DNA of 7,966 bases, from contig CAMUQM010000086.1 of assembly GCA_947095945.1 (NCBI GenBank), positions 1 to 7,966 of the forward strand. Reading direction: 5' to 3'. Below, piece by piece: positions 1 to 5,571 of the stretch. The notes beneath the pieces are model-generated. The model saw only the letters and a list, made by a program, of their open reading frames with translations, made no database searches and had not been told where the DNA came from. Position numbers and translations under genes: made by a program. Positions within the stretch are counted from its first letter, which is position 1; the number at the start of each line of letters is the position of its first letter. The stretch comes from an uncultured Prevotella sp. Lineage in GTDB: Bacteria; Bacteroidota; Bacteroidia; Bacteroidales; Bacteroidaceae.

Positions 1-352
1 TGTGACAGTCAGTGGAGGTATAAAGATTCACCGCGATGATTGTCCGAATGCACCAGAGATGCGCAAGCGTTTTGGCTATCGAGTTGTTAAGGCACGTTGG
101 AGTGGTAAGGGAACATCTCAGTATGCAATCACGCTGCGTGTCATTGGTAATGATGATATCGGTATTGTAAGCAACATTTCAAATATCATCTCTAAAGATG
201 AGAAGATAGTAATGCGCTCTATCAATATCGACTCGCATGACGGTCTTTTCTCTGGTAACCTTGTAGTCCTCCTTGATGATAATTCTAAATTGAATATGCT
301 TATCAAGAAGCTTAGAACCGTGAAGGGCGTTAAGGAAGTAATGAGAATATAA
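1..352 (+). CDS. RelA/SpoT-family (p)ppGpp synthetase/hydrolase, C-terminal part (5' end outside window)
   Basis: This is the last 116 codons of a bifunctional or synthetase-type stringent-response enzyme, which makes or degrades (p)ppGpp in the cytoplasm in response to starvation. The catalytic HD and synthetase domains and the TGS domain lie upstream and are not seen. The visible part starts inside the conserved zinc-finger/RIS-like region, with the family signature GIKIHRDDCPN (His10 and Cys14 of the visible part), followed by a VVKARW strand. A C-terminal ACT domain covers roughly visible residues 40-116 (YAITLRVIGNDDIGIVSNIS through VKGVKEVMRI). In the family these domains sense ribosome-bound uncharged tRNA or regulate catalysis. 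The frame is open from base 2, and the GTG there is an internal Val codon, not a start. The TAA at 350-352 is followed by a strong terminator. The family is secure. Whether it is the RelA-like or SpoT-like paralogue cannot be decided from this end. Confidence 0.9.
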   Translation, partial: VTVSGGIKIHRDDCPNAPEMRKRFGYRVVKARWSGKGTSQYAITLRVIGNDDIGIVSNISNIISKDEKIVMRSINIDSHDGLFSGNLVVLLDDNSKLNMLIKKLRTVKGVKEVMRI

Positions 353-370
353 AATAATCTAATAAATTTT

Positions 371-411
371 GCCCCCATTCTCTACCCTATTGATGCGGAG
401 AGAATGGGGGC
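371..411 (+). terminator. Intrinsic terminator after relA/spoT-like gene
   Basis: A perfect 13-bp inverted repeat, GCCCCCATTCTCT (371-383) and AGAGAATGGGGGC (399-411), encloses a 15-nt loop. It is followed by the T-rich run CTATTTTATT. It starts 19 bp after the stop codon at 350-352, as expected for a Rho-independent terminator. The upstream flank AATAAATTTT is also A/T-rich, so on the minus strand the hairpin is followed by AAAATTTATT and could act weakly in that direction against transcription from the convergent gene at 741-1940. Confidence 0.88.
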
Positions 412-593
412 TATTTTATTAATGTCATTGACCTTCCTGTTGTCTTGGACGAATCAAGCCTGCTGAGAATTACCTTACGACACTGTGAAATATGTTTACA
501 AACGTAGGGTTGTGAGACGCAGGTTTTAGGGCTAAAAATAGCAGTTTTGATGGGTGTTGTAACTTTCAGAGTATCAGCATGTTGTGAAAGTAC
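412..593. other. Gene-free intergenic stretch, left part
   Basis: No convincing coding sequence is seen on either strand. The stretch contains a small inverted repeat, ACTTTCA (562-568) and TGAAAGT (585-591), which could form a 7-bp stem with a 16-nt loop directly before the tandem repeat that starts at 594. I see no TAnnTTTG promoter word pointing at a gene. The stretch is probably the left part of the repeat element described next, but the left boundary of that element cannot be set from one copy. Confidence 0.4.
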
Positions 594-659
594 TTTTCAA
601 AAGGTGCTTAATTGGACTTCAAAAGGGCGTTAGTAAGACCTCAAAAGGGCATCTTTTAA
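594..659. repeat. Three imperfect 22-bp tandem repeats (TCAAAAGG core)
   Basis: Three consecutive 22-bp units begin at 594, 616 and 638. Each has the core TCAAAAGG(G), at 597, 619 and 641, so the period is exactly 22 bp. The parts outside the core are divergent. The last unit runs into the 10-bp palindrome CTTTTAAAAG (653-662). The word RRTGCTTAATT occurs in unit 1 (603-613), again at 669-679, and inverted at 688-698, which links the tandem repeat to the hairpin on its right. I recall similar AAAAGGGC/GATGCCCTTTT-type intergenic sequence in other Prevotella genomes. That is memory, not a search result. Confidence 0.65.
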
Positions 660-663
660 AAGC

Positions 664-702
664 CAATAGATGCTTAATTCGAATGCTATTAAGCATCTAT
701 TG
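664..702 (-). terminator. Long hairpin, possible terminator of the PBP2-like gene and right end of the repeat element
   Basis: A perfect 15-bp inverted repeat, CAATAGATGCTTAAT (664-678) and ATTAAGCATCTATTG (688-702), encloses a 9-nt loop. It lies 38 bp beyond the stop codon of the minus-strand transpeptidase gene. Read on the minus strand it is followed by GGCTTTTAAAAG, and on the plus strand by AATTTTAAG, so either T-run is short. It is AT-rich for a terminator, so it may be a weak or bidirectional terminator, or simply the palindromic end of the repeat. Confidence 0.5.
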
Positions 703-740
703 AATTTTAAGTGTATGATTTTTTATTACAAATTGCAGTT

Positions 741-1940
741 TTACTTGCCCATTGTGTTTATACGTTCAATGCGCTTTGCCATAACCTGAGATTTTGGACT
801 TAGTTTCCCTTTAAGATACTTCTCCATAACCAAGCCAGCTATTGGTGCAGCTACATCAGCACCAAAACCACCATGCTCAATATACACAGAAATTGCAATT
901 TTAGGTTCATTCATTGGCGCAAAACCGATGAATATAGAATGGTCTTTTCCCGCATTCTCAGCTGTTCCTGTCTTTCCACAAACTGGGTAGGTCGTTCCGT
1001 TGAGTACTGTTGCTGTTCCCTTTGTAACAGCTAATCTCATTCCATCAATCACACTTGCATAAATGTAAGGAGGAATCTTAGTTTGTCGTGGAGTCAAGAA
1101 TCGTGAAGGCAGAGGTGACCAATCTACGTTCTTATGAATATGTGGCGTGAAGAAGTAGCCGCGATTAGCTATTGTTGCTGCTAAATTGCAGAGCTGTAAC
1201 GGTGTTGCTGTAATATCCCCTTGTCCCATACCAGCCCACATGATGGTCTTTGGGTCCCAGTTGTTCTTATAACGACGTGAGAGATAGTTCACATTGGCTA
1301 CTAAACCGCCCTTTTCGCCTACCATGTCGATACCCAATGGTCCACCAAGTCCCATACTGGTAATGTATTCCCACCAAGTAGTAACAGCCTTCTCCTTTGA
1401 ACCATACTTCTGTGTGTTGTTTAACATAGAGAGGTAGGACTTCAGAAACCAAGTATTACAAGACACTGCTATAGCTCCATGTAGCGCCTCTGGCGAGTAA
1501 TGAGGATGGCATTTCACCTTTATATTTCCGTCACGAAAACCATCATTGCACGCAATCTTTGTTTCTGGCTTGACGATTCCCTCTGCGAGAAAGGTCAACG
1601 CTTGTGCAGGTTTAATTGCTGAGCCCGGAGGGTAAGCTGTTGCAATAGCAAGGGCATCATTAGGACCCGTAGGTGAATTGGTCACCATACAGAGAACCTC
1701 TCCTGTAGCTGGATCGATTGCAACGATACTACCCTTCTTACCTTGCATTAGTTCTGCTCCAATCTCTTGAAGCAGTGGACGAAATGTTAGTGGTGGATCT
1801 TCACGATACTCTTGTGCTTGAACACTGTTTATTGAAAAGCATAACAGTGCAAGTATTGCAGAGCGAAAAGATATAATTGTTTTGTTTATAGATATTTTAC
1901 ACATACTTGTTAAAATCTTACTTAATGTATTAGCAGCCAT
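741..1940 (-). CDS. Secreted, transpeptidase-only PBP2-like protein
   Basis: This is a penicillin-binding transpeptidase most like the catalytic half of PBP2/MrdA, predicted to cross-link peptidoglycan stems in the periplasm. Counting from the ATG at 1938-1940 (399 aa), all three active-site motifs are present: SAIK (Ser107, Lys110), SCN (160-162) and KTG (323-325). The PBP2-typical block GQGDITATPLQ (240-250) precedes an ANRGYF strand. It is far shorter than a normal PBP2 of about 600 aa or more: the dimerisation/pedestal region is missing, and the catalytic domain begins at about residue 50 (LTFRPLLQ, then GSIVAIDPATGEVL). The N terminus looks like a cleavable signal peptide (core AILALLCFSI, then SVQA before Gln), so the product should be released rather than anchored. 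A second ATG at 1902-1904 gives a more compact signal peptide and may be the true start. The TTG at 1941-1943, preceded by a stop, is less likely. Its substrate and role are inferred. Confidence 0.82.
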   Translation of the reverse strand: MAANTLSKILTSMCKISINKTIISFRSAILALLCFSINSVQAQEYREDPPLTFRPLLQEIGAELMQGKKGSIVAIDPATGEVLCMVTNSPTGPNDALAIATAYPPGSAIKPAQALTFLAEGIVKPETKIACNDGFRDGNIKVKCHPHYSPEALHGAIAVSCNTWFLKSYLSMLNNTQKYGSKEKAVTTWWEYITSMGLGGPLGIDMVGEKGGLVANVNYLSRRYKNNWDPKTIMWAGMGQGDITATPLQLCNLAATIANRGYFFTPHIHKNVDWSPLPSRFLTPRQTKIPPYIYASVIDGMRLAVTKGTATVLNGTTYPVCGKTGTAENAGKDHSIFIGFAPMNEPKIAISVYIEHGGFGADVAAPIAGLVMEKYLKGKLSPKSQVMAKRIERINTMGK

Positions 1941-2060
1941 CAATTACTGGAACTTTTGGCTCAAAAAGCTATTGATATTTTCTTCTTTTAGAGGCTATAA
2001 TAATCTCCTTCCCTTGCTGTCATAAAGCGCAGGTTTTATTCGTCTAAGTTTTATGAGTTA

Positions 2061-2091
2061 CAAAAGTACAAATAAATTATTCGCTTGAAAC
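2061..2091 (-). promoter_or_regulatory. Probable promoter of the PBP2-like gene
   Basis: On the minus strand, 2068-2061 reads TACTTTTG, a full match to the Bacteroidota -7 word TAnnTTTG. Upstream, 2091-2087 reads GTTTC, a partial match to the -33 TTTG, with an 18-nt spacer that is slightly short. Transcription would start near 2055, leaving a leader of about 115 nt before the ATG at 1940. The rest of the 1941-2145 gap shows no gene. This promoter suggests the transpeptidase can be expressed independently of the upstream muramidase gene. Confidence 0.55.
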
Positions 2092-2113
2092 ATCCTTTTA
2101 CTTGTTTATAATT

Positions 2114-2144
2114 AATTTACAACAATCTCCAATAATTGTAAATT
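2114..2144 (-). terminator. AT-rich hairpin after the muramidase gene, weak terminator candidate
   Basis: A perfect 9-bp inverted repeat, AATTTACAA (2114-2122) and TTGTAAATT (2136-2144), with a 13-nt loop starts one base past the muramidase stop codon (2146-2148). The stem has only two G/C pairs and no clean T-run follows on the minus strand (AATTATAAAC). It may protect the 3' end or terminate weakly, and read-through into the transpeptidase gene is plausible. Confidence 0.35.
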
Positions 2145-2145
2145 G

Positions 2146-2856
2146 CTACAAACGGATATCTGCAAGTGAAGTTCCTGACATGAAGCGGTTGAGGTCTACG
2201 TATCCTCGAATACCACGTACTTTTCCACGATCGGAGAACTGCCAGATGTTATGTCGCCCTACTCCCTTGATAGATGGGCAGACAGAACTATATCTACCTA
2301 AGAAAAGAAAGTACTTATTAAATCGTGGATTAAGATGAGAATTATAGAAACTTACGTGTGAATAAATAAGTGGTTTTCTTCCATATTTTCTCTCTATCAG
2401 TTTGGCAAATAAGGCAACGCTGTCTTGTACTTGTTTCTTACTCCAACGTTTTACCCCCTCGTGTTCTATGTCAATCATCGGAATTAAGTCCTGTTTGTGA
2501 CCTCGCATAGCCTTTTGAAAGTTGCGAAACTGAGACCTAATAGGCGTTAAACATGAAAGATAGTGATAAGAACCGCAACGCAAACCCTGACGACGTGCAG
2601 CTTTGATGTTCTGCTCGTAGTTTTTATCTTTTAAGCTTGTTCCTTGTGTCGCTTTGATATATACAAATTTTATTTGTTTGTCTTTTGCTACTTCTTTCCA
2701 ATCAATTTTTCCCTGATGATGCGACACATCAATGCCATCATATTGGCGTTTCGTGTTTTTTGAAGACTTGTGTGAAGCTGTTGTTGCAGAGGCTATTACG
2801 CAAATCGCTGATAAGAGAATTGTATGAAGGGAACGTGGAAATGTATTTGATTTCAT
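2146..2856 (-). CDS. Secreted GH25-family lysozyme (N-acetylmuramidase)
   Basis: This is a glycoside hydrolase family 25 enzyme, expected to cleave the MurNAc-GlcNAc bond of peptidoglycan outside the cytoplasm. The 236-aa product begins with a signal peptide (about residues 1-28, hydrophobic core ILLSAICVIASA). The GH25 domain fills residues 39-236. It has the opening strand YDGIDVSHHQGKIDW (Asp43), FVYIKATQG (64-72), GSYHYL (95-100), the catalytic Asp-x-Glu pair in PMIDIEHEG (Asp129, Glu131), and the closing WQFSD...GYVDLNRF block (Asp221). No cell-wall-binding repeats are present, so this is a minimal single-domain form. The ATG at 2854-2856 is the only start that gives the complete signal peptide. 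The next gene in the same direction is a peptidoglycan transpeptidase 205 bp away. Cell-wall remodelling is the likely role. An antibacterial or defensive role is possible but has no support here. Confidence 0.9.
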   Translation of the reverse strand: MKSNTFPRSLHTILLSAICVIASATTASHKSSKNTKRQYDGIDVSHHQGKIDWKEVAKDKQIKFVYIKATQGTSLKDKNYEQNIKAARRQGLRCGSYHYLSCLTPIRSQFRNFQKAMRGHKQDLIPMIDIEHEGVKRWSKKQVQDSVALFAKLIERKYGRKPLIYSHVSFYNSHLNPRFNKYFLFLGRYSSVCPSIKGVGRHNIWQFSDRGKVRGIRGYVDLNRFMSGTSLADIRL

Positions 2857-2934
2857 TATTTAAATATTTGAAACTTTTTGAATAAGATTCTTTTAGAACC
2901 TAAATTATCCTGTAATGGTGCTTGAAAAGCGCTG

Positions 2935-2962
2935 CAAAATTAGTACATTTTTCCTGAACAAA
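2935..2962 (-). promoter_or_regulatory. Probable promoter of the GH25 lysozyme gene
   Basis: On the minus strand, 2942-2935 reads TAATTTTG, a full match to TAnnTTTG. A TTTG at 2962-2959 lies upstream with a 16-nt spacer, shorter than the usual 19-21, so the -33 part is uncertain. The predicted start is near 2928, giving a leader of about 70 nt to the ATG at 2856. It sits back to back with the cysE promoter in the 168-bp divergent gap. Confidence 0.5.
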
Positions 2963-2987
2963 CACATAAAAATCCGATAATAATCAT

Positions 2988-2995
2988 TATCTTTG
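2988..2995 (+). promoter_or_regulatory. Probable -7 element of the cysE transcription unit
   Basis: TATCTTTG is a full match to the Bacteroidota -7 word TAnnTTTG and lies 29 bp before the ATG at 3025, so the leader would be only about 20 nt. No clear TTTG is found at -33 (that area reads ACATAAAAATCC). This is the only strong promoter word before the three plus-strand genes at 3025-7771. Confidence 0.55.
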
Positions 2996-3024
2996 CAACG
3001 TAATTACATCTCGATAAAGTATCA

Positions 3025-3969
3025 ATGAGTAAACAGGACATTTCTCAGCAACTCATACAGACCATTGATGAGCTTTCTGACCCAGAAGCGTTGCAAGGCA
3101 TTTGCCATGAGCATCGTGATGGCGATCCTTTGCCATCAGCTGTTGAATTGGAAGAGATTATTATGCTTTCACGTTCTATTCTCTTTCCGGGTTTCTATGG
3201 AAGGTCGTCTGTTAATTTTGAAACTATCAAATACCAAATAGGTGTAAACGTAGAACGACTGCAAAAGTTGCTTTGTAGGCAGATTATGGCAGGGCTATGT
3301 TTCAATGAAGACTGTCATTGTCCGAATGCTGACGACAAACGTTGTTGCATGCAAGAGGAGGCGGATAAGATAGCTGGACGTATCATTACCAAGTTTCCAA
3401 CCTTGCGTAAGATTCTCTTTACAGACATACAAGCTGCCTTTGAAGGTGATCCTGCAGCAGTTAACATGGGAGAGGTAATTTCTTGTTATCCAGCTATAAA
3501 GGCTGTTATTAATTATCGTTTGGCACACGAGTTAGTATTGGAGAACGTGCCACTTATCCCACGTATGATTACTGAGATGGCGCACTCTGAGACAGGAATT
3601 GATATTCACCCTGCTGCGACTATTGGTACACATTTCACCATTGACCATGGTACAGGTGTCGTTATAGGTGCGACTTGTGTTATTGGTAATCATGTGAAGC
3701 TCTATCAAGGTGTGACCTTAGGTGCTAAGAGTTTCCCTCTTGACAAAGAAGGTCATCCAATTAAGGGTATTGCTCGTCACCCTATCTTAAAGGATGATGT
3801 CATTGTTTATGCCAATGCAACCATACTTGGTCGTGTTACGATTGGGAAAGGATGCATCATCGGAGCCAATGTGTGGGTTACGCGAGATATGCGTCCGCGA
3901 ACAAAGAAGTACAAACAAAATAAAACAGATATCTTAGATGTCGATTTTGAATATGGCGGAGGGATATAA
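3025..3969 (+). CDS. cysE: Serine O-acetyltransferase (EpsC/CysE type)
   Basis: This enzyme transfers acetyl from acetyl-CoA to L-serine, giving O-acetylserine, the cytoplasmic precursor that cysteine synthase converts to cysteine. The 314-aa protein has an alpha-helical N-terminal domain (about 1-180), including the family block DIQAAFEGDPAA (134-145) and YRLAHEL (164-170). A left-handed beta-helix of hexapeptide repeats follows (about 185-290). The expected catalytic residues are visible: Asp193 in TGIDIHP, His208 in DHGTG, and His252 in RHP. The loop LGAKSFPLDKEG and the LYQGVTLGA motif are typical of the long EpsC branch rather than the E. coli 273-aa form. A cysteine cluster (Cys92, 97, 99, 107, 108) lies in the N-terminal domain and could bind metal. 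The C-terminal tail after about 290 is charged and ends YGGGI. It is followed 54 bp later by the methyltransferase gene with no promoter word between, so co-transcription is likely. Confidence 0.93.
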   Translation: MSKQDISQQLIQTIDELSDPEALQGICHEHRDGDPLPSAVELEEIIMLSRSILFPGFYGRSSVNFETIKYQIGVNVERLQKLLCRQIMAGLCFNEDCHCPNADDKRCCMQEEADKIAGRIITKFPTLRKILFTDIQAAFEGDPAAVNMGEVISCYPAIKAVINYRLAHELVLENVPLIPRMITEMAHSETGIDIHPAATIGTHFTIDHGTGVVIGATCVIGNHVKLYQGVTLGAKSFPLDKEGHPIKGIARHPILKDDVIVYANATILGRVTIGKGCIIGANVWVTRDMRPRTKKYKQNKTDILDVDFEYGGGI

Positions 3970-4023
3970 TAATCCAAGCCAACTATTCATTTAATATCGT
4001 AAATAAAATTATTTATTACATAA

Positions 4024-5571
4024 ATGCAAGAATTTGAACTCATCGCCAAAACCTTCATGGGTTTGGAGCAAGTATTAGCAAAAGAACTGACACAGTTAGG
4101 TGCCAATAACGTACAAATAGGACGTCGAATGGTGTCGTTCACTGGCGACAAGGAAATGATGTATCGTGCTAATTTCCAGTTACACACAGCTATTCGTATC
4201 CTTAAACCTATCGCACATTTCAAGGCGAAGAGTGCTGAAGATATGTATGAGGAGGTGATGAAGATTGATTGGAGTAAGTATATCCTCCATGGGAAGACTT
4301 TCTCTGTCGACTCTGTTGTTTATTCAGAAGAGTTTACTAACTCACGCTTCGTTACTTACAAAGTTAAAGATGCTATTGTTGACCAGTTTCGTGAACGTAC
4401 TGGTACTCGTCCAAATATCTCTGTTAGCAATCCTGATATTCGTTTAAATATTCATGTGGCAGAAGATAATGCAACGCTGTCGTTGGACTCAAGTGGTGAG
4501 TCTTTGCATCGTCGTGGTTACCGTCAGGAGAGTGTTGAGGCTCCATTGAATGAAGTTTTGGCTGCAGGTATGATTCTTATGACAGGTTGGAAAGGTGAGA
4601 CAGACTTCATCGACCCAATGTGTGGCTCTGGTACTTTGCCTGTTGAGGCTGCTCTTATTGCTCGTAATATTTCTCCGGGAGTATTCCGTAAAGAGTTTGC
4701 TTTCGAGAAGTGGCCTGACTTTGATCAGGAACTGTTCGACATGATATACAATGATGATTCACAAGAGCGTGAGTTCACACATCATATCTATGGCTATGAT
4801 ACAGACATGAAGGCTGTAAATACGGCTCGTATGAATGTTGCAGCAGCTGGTTTTTCTCGATATATAACCATTGAACAACAGGACTTCAAAGACTTCACAC
4901 AACCAAATGAAAAAAGCATCATCGTGATGAACCCTCCATACGGTGAGCGTATCTCTACACCTAACTTGCTTGGAACCTATAAGATGATTGGTGAGCGATT
5001 GAAGCACCAGTTTATGGGTAATGAGGCTTGGATTCTGTCTTATCGCGAGGAATGTTTCCGTCAGATTGGATTGAAGCCAAGTATTAAGATTCCTGTTTAC
5101 AATGGTTCTCTGGAGTGTGAATTCCGTCGCTATCAGATGTTTGATGGTAAGATGAGCAGCTTCCGACATGAAGGTGGTGTCGTAAAGACCGAAGAAGAGA
5201 AGCGTGAGATGGCTCAGAAACATCGCTTTAAGAAGGAACGTGAATTTAAGAAACGCCTTGATGAAAATGAGGAAAATGCTGAGGCTGATATTCGTTCTTT
5301 TACCTTCCATAGCTTAGAGCGTAATAAGTTTGGTGGTGGTAAGTTCCGTGAAGACCGTGAACGTCGTCCTCGTTTCGACCGAGATGTAGAAGACCGTAAG
5401 CGTTCCTTTAGAAGAGGAGACGATGATCGTAAACGTTCCTTTAGAGGTAATGACGATCGCAAGAGTTCGTTCAGTCGCGATGATGACCGTAAGTTTGGTG
5501 GCAAACGATTTGATAAATCTAACAAGCGCGGAGGATTCCGTGGTAAAAACACGTATAATCATGAAGATTAA
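4024..5571 (+). CDS. rlmL: THUMP-domain class I SAM RNA methyltransferase, RlmL-like, with charged repetitive tail
   Basis: This is a predicted 23S rRNA guanine-N2 methyltransferase of the RlmL/YpsC family, using S-adenosylmethionine. In the 515-aa product a ferredoxin-like/THUMP RNA-binding region spans about residues 1-155. The Rossmann methyltransferase domain follows, with DFIDPMCGSGTLPVEAALIA (194-213, SAM-binding motif), YGYDTDMKAVNTARMN (acidic ribose-binding Asp) and the catalytic NPPYGER (303-309). The domain ends near 385. The fused RlmK half seen in E. coli (702 aa) is absent. Instead there is a tail of about 130 residues rich in Arg, Asp, Lys, Phe and Gly, with 10-11-residue repeats of DRKRSFRxxD (about 457-496) and a GGFRGK end. 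Such a tail is expected to be disordered and to bind RNA (inference). The start ATG at 4024 gives the usual family N terminus (MQEFELIAKTFMGLE). The exact target nucleotide is not shown by the sequence. Confidence 0.87.
   Translation: MQEFELIAKTFMGLEQVLAKELTQLGANNVQIGRRMVSFTGDKEMMYRANFQLHTAIRILKPIAHFKAKSAEDMYEEVMKIDWSKYILHGKTFSVDSVVYSEEFTNSRFVTYKVKDAIVDQFRERTGTRPNISVSNPDIRLNIHVAEDNATLSLDSSGESLHRRGYRQESVEAPLNEVLAAGMILMTGWKGETDFIDPMCGSGTLPVEAALIARNISPGVFRKEFAFEKWPDFDQELFDMIYNDDSQEREFTHHIYGYDTDMKAVNTARMNVAAAGFSRYITIEQQDFKDFTQPNEKSIIVMNPPYGERISTPNLLGTYKMIGERLKHQFMGNEAWILSYREECFRQIGLKPSIKIPVYNGSLECEFRRYQMFDGKMSSFRHEGGVVKTEEEKREMAQKHRFKKEREFKKRLDENEENAEADIRSFTFHSLERNKFGGGKFREDRERRPRFDRDVEDRKRSFRRGDDDRKRSFRGNDDRKSSFSRDDDRKFGGKRFDKSNKRGGFRGKNTYNHED
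5392..5511 (+). repeat. In-frame 30-33-bp tandem repeats encoding the DRKRSF tail
   Basis: Successive in-frame units start at 5392 (33 bp, 11 residues), 5425 (30 bp), 5455 (30 bp) and 5485 (degenerate). Each encodes Asp-Arg-Lys followed by Arg/Ser-Ser-Phe in the first three copies. The first two units share GATCGTAAACGTTCCTTTAGA-like sequence almost base for base, consistent with recent duplication. Copy-number change of whole units would keep the methyltransferase frame, and the repeat ends before the ptpA start at 5561. Confidence 0.7.

Noticed and set aside
741..1940. Possibility that the transpeptidase gene is a class D beta-lactamase or a pseudogene
   Set aside because: The second motif is SxN (SCN), and the GQGDITATPLQ and ANRGYF blocks are PBP2-type, not class D. 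The frame is intact with a signal peptide and a promoter, so decay is not supported.
1988..2023. 11-codon minus-strand ORF (MTAREGDYYSL) in the leader of the PBP2-like gene, a possible attenuator peptide
   Set aside because: It has no run of regulatory codons, no paired alternative hairpins and no terminator next to it; likely chance.
2102..2338. 78-codon plus-strand ORF over the end of the GH25 gene
   Set aside because: It lies antisense to conserved GH25 domain codons and its product resembles no family I recognise; a shadow.
4000..4020. AT-rich inverted repeat AAATAAAATTATTT between cysE and the methyltransferase gene, considered as a terminator
   Set aside because: A 6-bp stem of A/T pairs only, with a 2-nt loop, is too weak, and no new promoter follows it; the genes are more likely co-transcribed.
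5423..5560. 46-codon in-frame upstream extension of the ptpA reading frame
   Set aside because: It reads the methyltransferase repeat tail in another frame and would place 46 non-hydrophobic residues before a well-formed signal peptide that starts at the ATG at 5561.
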